A stretch of DNA of 64,000 nt from CADDZO01 sp035294145 (GTDB lineage Bacteria; Chloroflexota; Dormibacteria; Dormibacterales; Dormibacteraceae): contig DATGLL010000142.1 in the NCBI GenBank assembly GCA_035294145.1, positions 3,492-67,491 of the forward strand, read 5' to 3'. This document shows positions 42,963-50,656 of this stretch, piece after piece; the first letter of the stretch is position 1; every line of letters begins with the position of its first letter. The notes under the pieces are model-generated. The model saw only the letters and a program-made list of their open reading frames with translations. It was not told the DNA's origin and ran no database searches. Made by a program: the position numbers and the translations under genes.

Positions 42963-43082
42963 GTGTACCTGCACATGGTAGATGAGCCCCCTGCCCCCCC
43001 GCCGCGGAATGCCACCGCCTCGCCAGCGATTCTGGGTGCGCAAGGGGAACGGCAGCGACGGAAGCAGAGGACGCTAAGAGGG

Positions 43083-43088
43083 TAGATT
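43083..43088 (+). promoter_or_regulatory. -10 box for korAB
   Basis: TAGATT lies 11 nt before the korA ATG with no Shine-Dalgarno sequence. The same hexamer followed by G is found before the membrane-protein gene at 35766. Confidence 0.5.
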
Positions 43089-43099
43089 GTAAGCTCGCC

Positions 43100-44911
43100 A
43101 TGACACCCGGGCAGATCATCAACGACCTCACGTTCCAGGCCGCCACCGTCAACGGCTCGGGCAGCCAGTCCGCCAACCTGGTGCTGACCCGCGCCATCTT
43201 CTCGATGGGCATCCCGGTGGCACCGAAGAACGTGTTCCCGTCCAACATCGAGGGCCTGCCCACCTGGTACCAGCTGCGGATCTCGGCCCGTGGCTACCAG
43301 GCCCGCAAGGGGGACCCGGACGTGCTGGTGGCACTGAATCCGGCCACTTGGGCCTCCGACCTGCGGTCGCTGCGCCCAGGTGGAGCGGTGGTGTATGAGG
43401 AGAGCTACTCGACGGCCGACGCCCGGGACGACGTCGACTACTTCCCGGTCCCCTTCGCCAAGTTGGCCAGGAGCGAGATTCGCCACGAGACCCTGCGCAA
43501 ACAGCTGACCAACATGATCTACGTGGGAGTGGTGGCCGGGCTCCTCCAGATCCCCTTCGACCGGATCGAGTACGGTATCCAGCGGGTCTTCCAGACCAAG
43601 CCCAAGGCCTGGCAGCCCAACGTGGACGCGGCTCGGGTGGGCTACGAGTACTGGCGAACCCACTTCGCCGACCGCCAGATCCGGTACGCCCTCCGGCCCA
43701 TGCAGGGGGCCACCGACGGCCTGATGCTGATCGAGGGCAACCAGGCCGCCGCCCTGGGGTGCATCATGGGTGGCTGCACGGTGGCGGCCTGGTACCCGAT
43801 CACCCCCTCCTCCAGCCTCTGCGAGAGCCTGTCGGCCTACGCGGACCGCTTCCGCGTCGACCCCGTCACCGGCGAGCGCAAGATGGCGATCGTCCAGGCA
43901 GAGGACGAGCTGGCGGCGGTGGGGATCGCGATCGGAGCCGGGTGGGCAGGGGCTCGAGCCATGACCTCGACCAGCGGCCCCGGCATCTCGTTGATGGCGG
44001 AGTCCGCCGGCCTCGCCTACTACGCCGAGGTCCCGGTGGTGATCTTCGACATCCAGCGTGTCGGCCCCTCGACCGGGCTCCCCACCCGCACCTCGCAGGG
44101 GGACGTGGGATTCGTCTCCATCCTCTCCCATGGCGACACCCGACACCTCGTCCTGCTGCCGGGAACGGTTGAGGAGTGCTATGAGTTCGCCCAGGCGGCG
44201 TTCGACCTGGCCGACCGCTTCCAGACCCCGGTCTTCGTGCTCTCCGACCTGGACCTGGGCATGAACCTCTGGATGACCCGTCCCTTCAGCTACCCCGAGC
44301 GGCCCTTCGACCGAGGGAAGGTCCTGACCGCCGACGACCTGGCCCGGCTGGAGGGACGCTGGGGTCGATACCGGGATGTCGATGGCGACGGCATCCCCTA
44401 CCGCACCTTGCCCGGCACCGAGCACCCCGCCGCCGGGTACTTCACCCGTGGCTCCGGCCACGACGAGAACGCGAGGTACACGGAGGACGCGGAGGTCTAC
44501 GCGCGCAACATGGACCGCCTGGCTCGCAAGCTGGAGAACGCCCGGGAGGCGCTCCCGGAGCCGCTGGTCGACTCCAGCGCCGCCTCCCCGGTCGGGCTCA
44601 TCGCCTACGGGAGCACCCACCACGCCGTGGTCGAGGCGCGCGACCTTCTGGCCGAGCAGGGGTTGAAAGTGGACTACCTGCGGCTGCGTGCTCTGCCCAT
44701 GGCCCGCTCGGTCGCCGACTTCGTGGCCGCCCATGAACGGGTCTACGTGGTCGAGCAGAACCGCGACGGCCAGGGGTACGACATCCTGCGGCTAGGCCTC
44801 CCCGCCGAGCTGGCCGGGCGGATGCGGTCCATTCGTCACTACGATGGCCGGCCGATCCCAGCCGAGGCCATCACGCGACCACTGCTGGAGCTGGAGGCTG
44901 TACCAGTCTGA
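43100..44911 (+). CDS. korA: 2-oxoglutarate:ferredoxin oxidoreductase alpha subunit (gamma-alpha fusion)
   Basis: This 603-residue protein fuses the gamma domain (about 1-190, starting NDLTFQAATVNGSGSQSAN) with the alpha pyrimidine-binding domain (about 200-603), with GNQAAALGCIMGGCTVAAWYPITPSSSL and SGPGISLMAESAGLAYYAEVP. Together with KorB it oxidatively decarboxylates 2-oxoglutarate to succinyl-CoA and reduces ferredoxin. The fused layout is that of actinobacterial KorA. The stop overlaps the korB ATG (TGATG). Confidence 0.92.
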   Translation: MTPGQIINDLTFQAATVNGSGSQSANLVLTRAIFSMGIPVAPKNVFPSNIEGLPTWYQLRISARGYQARKGDPDVLVALNPATWASDLRSLRPGGAVVYEESYSTADARDDVDYFPVPFAKLARSEIRHETLRKQLTNMIYVGVVAGLLQIPFDRIEYGIQRVFQTKPKAWQPNVDAARVGYEYWRTHFADRQIRYALRPMQGATDGLMLIEGNQAAALGCIMGGCTVAAWYPITPSSSLCESLSAYADRFRVDPVTGERKMAIVQAEDELAAVGIAIGAGWAGARAMTSTSGPGISLMAESAGLAYYAEVPVVIFDIQRVGPSTGLPTRTSQGDVGFVSILSHGDTRHLVLLPGTVEECYEFAQAAFDLADRFQTPVFVLSDLDLGMNLWMTRPFSYPERPFDRGKVLTADDLARLEGRWGRYRDVDGDGIPYRTLPGTEHPAAGYFTRGSGHDENARYTEDAEVYARNMDRLARKLENAREALPEPLVDSSAASPVGLIAYGSTHHAVVEARDLLAEQGLKVDYLRLRALPMARSVADFVAAHERVYVVEQNRDGQGYDILRLGLPAELAGRMRSIRHYDGRPIPAEAITRPLLELEAVPV

Positions 44912-45933
44912 TGAGCACGGTGCTGAATCGTATCGGGCTTCCCCGCGATGCCTACAAGGGGGCGGCGACCACCCTGTGCGCCGGCTGCGGGCACAACTCC
45001 ATCACCAACCATCTGATCAAGGCCCTGTTCGAGCTGGGGGTGGAGCCCCATCGGCTGGCCAAGATGAGCGGCATCGGATGCTCTTCGAAGACGCCGGCCT
45101 ACTTCGTCGAGCGCGCGCACGGGTTCAACGGGACCCATGGGCGTATGCCCTCGCTCGCCACCGGGGCGCACCTGGCCAACCGGCACCTGGTCATGCTCGG
45201 CGTCAGCGGCGACGGCGACACCGTGGCCATCGGCCTGGGCCAGTTCATGCACCTGGTCCGGCGCAACGTCGATTGCACGTACATCATCGAGGACAACGGC
45301 ACCTACGGGCTCACCAAGGGGCAGTTCTCGGCCACGGCCGACGTGGGTTCGGTCCAGAAGCGAGGAGCGGTCAACACCTACCAGCCCATCGACCCGTGCG
45401 CCGTGGCCCTGACCTTGGGTTGCAGCTTCGTCGCCCGTTCGTTCTCAGGGGACGGCAAGCAGCTGGTGCCGCTGCTCAAGGCCGCCATCGCCCACCGCGG
45501 GACCGCGGTCCTGGACGTGATCTCCCCCTGCGTGACCTTCAACGACCACGACGGCTCCACCAAGAGCTACGCCTACGTCAAGGAGCACGAGGAGCAGCTC
45601 CACGACCTCTCCTTCATCCCCTTCTTCGAGGAGATCCACGTCGACTACGAGCCTGGCACCTCCACCGAGGTGGTGCTGCACGACGGCTCCCACCTGGTGC
45701 TTGAGAAGGTCAGGGAGGACCACGACCCCACCGATCGCCTGGCCGCCCTGCGGCTCATCGAGGAGAGCCGCAGCAACGGTCGTCTCCTCACCGGCCTGCT
45801 CTACGTGGACGAGCGCATGGAGGACTTCGCCACCCGCGAGCGGCTCCCTGAGCGTCCCCTCTTCTCCTTGGGCGAGGAGGACCTTCGGCCAGGTCGGGAG
45901 GCGTTCGACCGGCTCATGGCCGAGTTCGCATAG
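44911..45933 (+). CDS. korB: 2-oxoglutarate:ferredoxin oxidoreductase beta subunit
   Basis: This 340-residue subunit binds thiamine diphosphate and the [4Fe-4S] cluster. Cys23 and Cys26 (CAGCGHN), Cys57 and a Cys in ISPCVTFND are the cluster ligands. The ThDP/Mg motif is GDGD (100-103) with Asn129 in EDNGTYGLTKG. No ferredoxin-like domain is attached. It is translated with korA by a one-base overlap. Its TAG stop overlaps a possible ATA start of the next gene. Confidence 0.93.
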   Translation: MSTVLNRIGLPRDAYKGAATTLCAGCGHNSITNHLIKALFELGVEPHRLAKMSGIGCSSKTPAYFVERAHGFNGTHGRMPSLATGAHLANRHLVMLGVSGDGDTVAIGLGQFMHLVRRNVDCTYIIEDNGTYGLTKGQFSATADVGSVQKRGAVNTYQPIDPCAVALTLGCSFVARSFSGDGKQLVPLLKAAIAHRGTAVLDVISPCVTFNDHDGSTKSYAYVKEHEEQLHDLSFIPFFEEIHVDYEPGTSTEVVLHDGSHLVLEKVREDHDPTDRLAALRLIEESRSNGRLLTGLLYVDERMEDFATRERLPERPLFSLGEEDLRPGREAFDRLMAEFA

Positions 45934-46547
45934 ACGACCTAGAGCGCGCGGCTGAGGAGCTGGCTCGGCGCGACCGAGCGCTCGGGCGGTGGGTCCGGGC
46001 CCTCGGCCCGCCGCGTCTTCGCCCATCTCTGGAGAGCCCGCTCGCTGACCTCGTACGAGCGATCACCTTCCAACAGCTCGCCGGCCGAGCCGCCGCCGCC
46101 ATCCACGCCCGCCTCATGGCCCAGCTCCCTGGAGGGGTCACCGCCCAAGGGATCCTCGAGCTGCCGGTCGAGGCGCTACGGGCAGCAGGGCTCTCGGCCG
46201 CCAAGGCCGCCTCGATCCGTGAGCTGGCCGCCCGTGTGGCCGGAGGGGAGCTGCCACTCGAGTCCCTGGCTTCGCTCCCCGACGAGGAGGTGGTGGCCAG
46301 CCTGAGCCGGATCCGGGGCATCGGCCGCTGGACGGCTGAGATGTTCCTCATCTTCTCCCTGCGTCGCCTGGACGTGTGGCCGGTCGGCGACCACGGGGTG
46401 CGACAAGGCTACGCCACCATCCACGGTCTGGGCTCGCCGCCGCGGCCGGGCGAGCTGCTTGAGCTGGGCGAGCGGTACCGTCCCTACCGCACGGCCCTGG
46501 CCTGGTACTGCTGGCGGGCCGCCGAGACCGTCCTGCCCGAGGAGTAG
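45930..46547 (+). CDS. HhH-GPD DNA-3-methyladenine glycosylase, non-standard start
   Basis: This protein of about 205 residues is a base-excision glycosylase of the AlkA/HhH-GPD superfamily. It contains LVRAITFQQLAGRAAAAIHARL, the helix-hairpin-helix LSRIRGIGRWTAEMFL and the catalytic Asp in VWPVGDHGVRQGY. The conserved N-terminal 60 residues lie upstream of the first ATG in frame (46116), yet no ATG, GTG or TTG exists between the preceding in-frame stop (45849) and that ATG. An ATA at 45930 overlaps the korB TAG in the way ATGA overlaps do and gives the normal family length. Either ATA (or a CTG) is used, or an ATG has mutated and only a truncated, probably inactive protein is made. Confidence 0.75.
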   Translation: MDDLERAAEELARRDRALGRWVRALGPPRLRPSLESPLADLVRAITFQQLAGRAAAAIHARLMAQLPGGVTAQGILELPVEALRAAGLSAAKAASIRELAARVAGGELPLESLASLPDEEVVASLSRIRGIGRWTAEMFLIFSLRRLDVWPVGDHGVRQGYATIHGLGSPPRPGELLELGERYRPYRTALAWYCWRAAETVLPEE

Positions 46548-46568
46548 GGGGGCCGCCGGTCGGCCCCC
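46548..46568. terminator. Bidirectional hairpin between convergent genes
   Basis: GGGGGCCG (46548-46555) and CGGCCCCC (46561-46568) form a perfect 8-bp stem immediately after the glycosylase stop and 16 nt beyond the Dabb-protein stop on the other strand. Confidence 0.5.
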
Positions 46569-46584
46569 TCCGCTGGCCCCTGGT

Positions 46585-46872
46585 TCAGATCCGGTACTGA
46601 CAGCGCTCCACTCGCTCGGCGATCGGCGCCAGCAGCTCCCGGCGGATGCGGTTGTGCTCCGGGTCGGCGTCGTAGGCACGGTAGGCGTCCTCGTCCTCGA
46701 AGTCGCCCACGATTGCCACGTCCATGTTGCCGTCCCGCAAGCCCGCGTCCATGCCCATGGTGAGGGAACGCCGTCCGGGGCTGTTCACCTTCTCCAGGGC
46801 CTGACGCAGGCCCTCCACCGCCTCGGGTGGGGTACCGGGCTTGAGCTTGATGAGGACCACGTTGCGGATCAC
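46585..46872 (-). CDS. Dabb-domain (stress-responsive A/B barrel) protein
   Basis: This 95-residue single-domain protein starts MIRNVVLIKLKPGT and has DVAIVGDFEDEDAYRAYDADPEHNRI, the standard Dabb (ferredoxin-like alpha/beta barrel) pattern. Such small proteins dimerise; some are cyclases or decarboxylases, most have no known role. The start is fixed by the family N-terminus. Confidence 0.88.
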   Translation of the reverse strand: MIRNVVLIKLKPGTPPEAVEGLRQALEKVNSPGRRSLTMGMDAGLRDGNMDVAIVGDFEDEDAYRAYDADPEHNRIRRELLAPIAERVERCQYRI

Positions 46873-46928
46873 GGCTGAAGTCTATGCGGCTCACCCCGCC
46901 CGGGGCTCACGACCGCGAACGGCCCGGA

Positions 46929-47429
46929 TCAAGGGGAGGTGGCGAGGAGACGCTGGTAGAGCCGGTAGGTCGGCTCGTCGAAGGCCACCAGCCGGACCAG
47001 CTCCACCGAGCTCGGGGTGGAACGGATGGTCTCCACCGCGATCTGGGCGGCCAGCTCCCTGGGGAACCCGTAGGCTCCCGTGGAGATGGCCGGAAAGGCC
47101 ACCGAGCGCGCCCCTAGCTGGTCCGCGACCTCAAGCGAGCGGCGATAGCAGGAGGCCAGCAGCTCGGGCTCGCCGCGGTCGCCGCCATGCCAGACCGGCC
47201 CGACAGCGTGGATCACCCAGCGCGCCGGCAACTTGAAGCCGGGCGTGGCCACGGCATCGCCGGTCTCACAGCCTCCCAGACGCCGGCAGGCCTCCAGCAG
47301 CTCCGGCCCCGCCGCCCGATGGATAGCGCCATCTACTCCACCTCCACCGCGCAGCGAGCGGTTGGCGGCGTTGACGATGGCGTCGACCGTCTCTCGGGTG
47401 ATGTCGCCTCGTACCGCCTCGATCCTCAT
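46929..47429 (-). CDS. Macrodomain protein (O-acetyl-ADP-ribose deacetylase type)
   Basis: This 166-residue protein is a complete macrodomain of the MacroD/YmdB class. The ADP-ribose-binding loops NAANRSLRGGGGVDGAIHRAAG (about 21-42) and FPAISTGAYGFP (about 111-122) are intact. It would hydrolyse O-acetyl-ADP-ribose or remove mono-ADP-ribose from proteins or nucleic acids. It is transcribed in the same direction as the sigma factor upstream but separated from it by about 80 bp. Confidence 0.93.
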   Translation of the reverse strand: MRIEAVRGDITRETVDAIVNAANRSLRGGGGVDGAIHRAAGPELLEACRRLGGCETGDAVATPGFKLPARWVIHAVGPVWHGGDRGEPELLASCYRRSLEVADQLGARSVAFPAISTGAYGFPRELAAQIAVETIRSTPSSVELVRLVAFDEPTYRLYQRLLATSP

Positions 47430-47507
47430 CTGAGCGTGCCTCCCCCGCCAGCCGACGGGCGGCCGCCATCGGCGGCCACCGGTCGGCTCAGCATGTTGAG
47501 CGACGGC

Positions 47508-48476
47508 TCAGGCCGCTGGGAGCAGGCCCCGCATCTTCTCGGCCAGGTCGGGCTGGCGCAATCGCTCGAGGGCCTCGCGCTCGATCCTCCGGACCACCTC
47601 ACGGCCGATGCCCAGGCGAGCACCGATCTCCTCCAGGGTGCGCGGGTGCCCGTCGATGAGCCCGAAGCGGAGCTGGATGATCCTCCGCTCCCGGGCGCTT
47701 AGGGCCTGCAGCACCTCGTCCAGCTCGGCGCCCATCAACGCCTCCGCGGCTGCCGTCGAGGGGGAGACCGCGTTCTCGTCCTTGAGCAGCTCGCCCAGCT
47801 CGGAGTCCCCGTCCCCGATCGGGGTCTCCAACGAGACCGGCTCGCGGGCGATCTCGAACAGCCAGCGCACCTTGTCCGGCTCCAGGCCCATCTCCAGGCC
47901 GATCTCCTCCTCGCTCGGCTGACGACCAAGCTCGACCCGGAGCCGATCGCTGACGCGCACCAGCTTCCCGATCAGCTCGGCGTTGTGGGCCGGGATTCGG
48001 ATGGCCCGCCCCCGATCGGCGATCGCTCGCTGAACCGCCTGGCGGATCCACCAGGTGGCGTAGGTCGAGAACTTGAAGCCCTTGCGGTAGTCGAACTTCT
48101 CGACCGCCCGCATCAGGCCCAGGTTCCCTTCCTGGATGAGGTCCAGGAGCGGGAGGCCATGGCCCTGGTACTTCTTGGCCACCGAGACGACCAGGCGCAG
48201 GTTGCTCTCGATCATCCGCCGCCGGGCCGCGCTCGAGCCGCGCTCGATCTCCTTGGCGATCTCCACCTCCTCCGCGGCGGTGAGCAGCCGGAACTGCCCG
48301 ATGTCCCGGAAGTAGGCGCGCAGGCTATCGTCGAGGCTGGCGTCTTGCGACGCCTCCTCAAGCTCGGGGCCCGCGCCGAGGTCGTCGAGCTCTTCCTCAC
48401 GGAGGAGCCGGGCCAGCTCCTCGGCCGCGGCGTCTTCGGTCACGGTCGCGTCGAATTCCTCAACCACGTCGATCAT
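47508..48476 (-). CDS. RNA polymerase sigma-70 factor, RpoD/HrdB type
   Basis: This 322-residue sigma factor has region 1.2 (DSLRAYFRDIGQFRLLT), region 2 (NLRLVVSVAKKYQGHGLPLLDLIQEGNLGLMRAVEKFDY, then FSTYATWWIRQAVQRAI), region 3 (SEEEIGLEMGLEPDKVRWLFEIAREPVSLETPIG) and region 4 (HPRTLEEIGARLGIGREVVRRIEREALERLR). It lacks the long region 1.1 of many primary sigmas, so it is either a short housekeeping factor or a group 2 relative. The start MIDVVEEFD at 48476 was chosen over a longer frame because the extra residues do not look like sigma sequence. The TAnnnT -10 boxes found in this window fit its region 2.4. Confidence 0.92.
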   Translation of the reverse strand: MIDVVEEFDATVTEDAAAEELARLLREEELDDLGAGPELEEASQDASLDDSLRAYFRDIGQFRLLTAAEEVEIAKEIERGSSAARRRMIESNLRLVVSVAKKYQGHGLPLLDLIQEGNLGLMRAVEKFDYRKGFKFSTYATWWIRQAVQRAIADRGRAIRIPAHNAELIGKLVRVSDRLRVELGRQPSEEEIGLEMGLEPDKVRWLFEIAREPVSLETPIGDGDSELGELLKDENAVSPSTAAAEALMGAELDEVLQALSARERRIIQLRFGLIDGHPRTLEEIGARLGIGREVVRRIEREALERLRQPDLAEKMRGLLPAA

Positions 48477-48635
48477 GCAACTTCCGCATCTACCCTGAAC
48501 GTTACGCGCGCCCCATCTCTTCCGTGCCATGGCCACCGGCGCGCTCTGTGCCTGGCCGGGGAGCTCCCGGAACCTTGACGTCCGGATCGAAGGAATCACC
48601 AAAGCGTCTGTATCACTTACAAGTAGAGAGAGGCG

Positions 48636-49649
48636 TTGGTGGTTTCCAAGGCGGAGGGGCAGACGGGCGAGCGGCGAGCCGTCGTGCCCGGCGCGATCCA
48701 GGGAATCCGCCGGGTCCTGCCCATCCTGGTGGGCGCCGCCGCCTTGGCCGGCCTGGTGGTGGCGGTCAACCCCAGGTCGGTGGCCGGGGCACTGTCCCGA
48801 TTCAATCCGTTCGTCATCCCGGTCGTCATCCTGCTATCGGTCTCCTGGTACGTACTGCAAGGGGTCCGCTGGCACTTCCTGTTGTGCCAGGTGGGCGCGG
48901 CCCTCCGCCTGGTCGACACCGTCCTCCTCAGCATCGCCGGCCAGACCATCACCGCCCTCTTCCCGCTCGGCGACCTGACCCGTGCCGTCTTCGCCGCCGA
49001 CGCCGCCGGCATCGAGTTCGGGACCTCGGCGGCCACCGTGACCGTGCAGGAGCTGACCTTCACCCTGCTGCTGGTGCTGATCGGCATCCCAGGCATGCTG
49101 GCCCTGCACGTCGGCACCGGGGCCCTGGTCGGGATCGTGGTGGGCATGGTGGTGACGCTCGCCATCCTGACCGTCTCCCCCCTCTTCCGGGTGGTCCACA
49201 CCGTCGTCTCCCGGTTACCCCTGGTGCGACGGCTCCGGCATCAGATCGCAGAGCTGCAAGAGCAGACCGTGGCCCTCCTCCACCGTCCCAGCACGCTAGG
49301 CTGGTCGGCGCTCGACCTGGCCCGGGCGGCGGTTGGCGTCACCCTCCTTTGGGCGATCGTCGAGGGCCTCGAGCCGGGGGCGATCGGGTGGTGGGAGACG
49401 GCCCTGGTGGTGGCCGTGGCCTATGTCGGCGGCGCGGTGAGCTTCCTCCCCGGCGGCACCGGAGCCAGCGACGCCAGCCTGGTAGGGCTGCTGGTGGTGC
49501 TGGGCGTGCACCCGGCGACCGCCGGCGCCGCCGCCATCCTGCAACGGCTGGCGACCACCGGGGTCGCGACCAGCCTTGGGTTTACCGCCTACCTGCTGGC
49601 TCGCCGTCGCTTCGCCCTCGGCGGTCTCCTGATGCGTCGGGCGAGCTGA
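48636..49649 (+). CDS. Lysylphosphatidylglycerol-synthase-like TM protein (UPF0104)
   Basis: This 337-residue membrane protein has about eight helices and the UPF0104/LPG_synthase_TM pattern: LQGVRWHFLLCQVGAALRLVDTVLLSIAGQ, FPLGDLTRAVF and, near the C-terminus, SFLPGGTGASDASLVGLL. The family flips or modifies aminoacyl-phospholipids, although proteins lacking the catalytic soluble domain, like this one, may be flippases or have unknown lipid roles. The start is TTG 48636 or GTG 48639, after AGAGAGAGG. It diverges from the sigma-factor gene. Confidence 0.85.
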   Translation: MVVSKAEGQTGERRAVVPGAIQGIRRVLPILVGAAALAGLVVAVNPRSVAGALSRFNPFVIPVVILLSVSWYVLQGVRWHFLLCQVGAALRLVDTVLLSIAGQTITALFPLGDLTRAVFAADAAGIEFGTSAATVTVQELTFTLLLVLIGIPGMLALHVGTGALVGIVVGMVVTLAILTVSPLFRVVHTVVSRLPLVRRLRHQIAELQEQTVALLHRPSTLGWSALDLARAAVGVTLLWAIVEGLEPGAIGWWETALVVAVAYVGGAVSFLPGGTGASDASLVGLLVVLGVHPATAGAAAILQRLATTGVATSLGFTAYLLARRRFALGGLLMRRAS

Positions 49650-49721
49650 GCCCGCCCTCCGGCCCACCAGGCCAGCCATCGGGCCAGGCGAGGTGCGCCG
49701 AGCCACCCACCCAGCAGCGAC

Positions 49722-49727
49722 CACAAT
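49722..49727 (+). promoter_or_regulatory. -10 box before the AhpD-like gene
   Basis: CACAAT lies 6 nt before the ATG at 49734 and no Shine-Dalgarno sequence is present. Confidence 0.4.
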
Positions 49728-49733
49728 GCAGCC

Positions 49734-50342
49734 ATGAGCGAGACACGACCCATCAGCCGATTCCCCATCCCCGCCTTGGACGACCTCCCCCCGGACATCC
49801 GGGCTCGCATCGAGGACGTTCGGGAGCGCACCGGCTTTGTCCCCAACGTCTTCTTAGCCCTTGCTCACCGTCCCGAGGAGTGGCGAGCCTTCTTCGCCTA
49901 CCACGACGCCTTGATGGAGCGCGAGGGCGGGCTCTCCAAGGCAGATCGTGAGCTCATCGTGGTGGCCACCAGCGCCGCCAACCACTGCCTCTACTGCGTG
50001 GTCGCGCACGGGGCCCTGGCTCGGATCCGGGCCAGGAACCCCTTGATCGCCGACCAGGTGGCGGTGGACTGGCGCAACGCCGACCTGAGCGACCGCCAGC
50101 GGGCCATGCTCGCCTTCGCGGTCAAGCTTGCCACCCAGCCGGCCGAGGTGGACGAGCAGGACCTTGAGCGACTCCGCGCCCATGGCTTCGACGACGACGA
50201 GATCTGGGACATCGGCGCCATCACCGCCCTCTTCGCCCTCTCCAACCGCCTGGCCCACCTGAGCCAGCTCCGGCCCAACGACGAGTTCTACCTGATGGGC
50301 AGGGTCCCGAAGGAGGTGTACGAGCGCCTGACTGGTCCCTGA
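49734..50342 (+). CDS. Peroxidase-related AhpD/carboxymuconolactone-decarboxylase-like protein
   Basis: This 202-residue protein belongs to the AhpD/CMD family, peroxidase-related subgroup. The redox motif is Cys85-Leu-Tyr-Cys88 followed by His92 (NHCLYCVVAH), and PNVFLALAHRPEEWRAF plus LIVVATSAANHC are typical. Such proteins use the CxxC pair to reduce peroxides or relay electrons in antioxidant defence. It is a single gene with a leaderless-type promoter. Confidence 0.88.
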   Translation: MSETRPISRFPIPALDDLPPDIRARIEDVRERTGFVPNVFLALAHRPEEWRAFFAYHDALMEREGGLSKADRELIVVATSAANHCLYCVVAHGALARIRARNPLIADQVAVDWRNADLSDRQRAMLAFAVKLATQPAEVDEQDLERLRAHGFDDDEIWDIGAITALFALSNRLAHLSQLRPNDEFYLMGRVPKEVYERLTGP

Positions 50343-50656
50343 GGGGCCGCCCGTCGGCGCCACCTCAACGCGGGGCCACCTCCGAGCCCTGGCGCCAGGT
50401 GACTGCAGCCCGGATGTGGGCCCAGGGCCATCCCCGTCTGAACCGTCGCCCTCCCCCACCTCCACAGACGCCTCACGACGGGTATCTCGGCGTGACCTGT
50501 GGATCGTGGATGTCGGCTGGCCTTGACCAATACTCACCGACCTTATGACGTGCTCGCACCAATCCGCGCGGTCAGATGAGACTGAGGCCCGATCGCGCTC
50601 TTCCGGCCATCCGAGGCTCCTTCCCGAGGCGCCAGGGGACCCTTAGAATCAGCGGC
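50343..50656. other. Intergenic region with two candidate promoters
   Basis: No gene is seen. TTGACC (50523-50528) and TATGAC (50544-50549) form a sigma-70-like pair with a 15-bp spacer, unusual for this window where -35 boxes are absent. A second -10 box, TAGAAT (50644-50649), lies next to the start codon of the STAND gene. Confidence 0.45.
50644..50649 (+). promoter_or_regulatory. -10 box for a leaderless STAND-NTPase transcript
   Basis: TAGAAT lies 7 nt before the GTG at 50657, which would place transcription and translation starts at the same spot. Confidence 0.5.
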
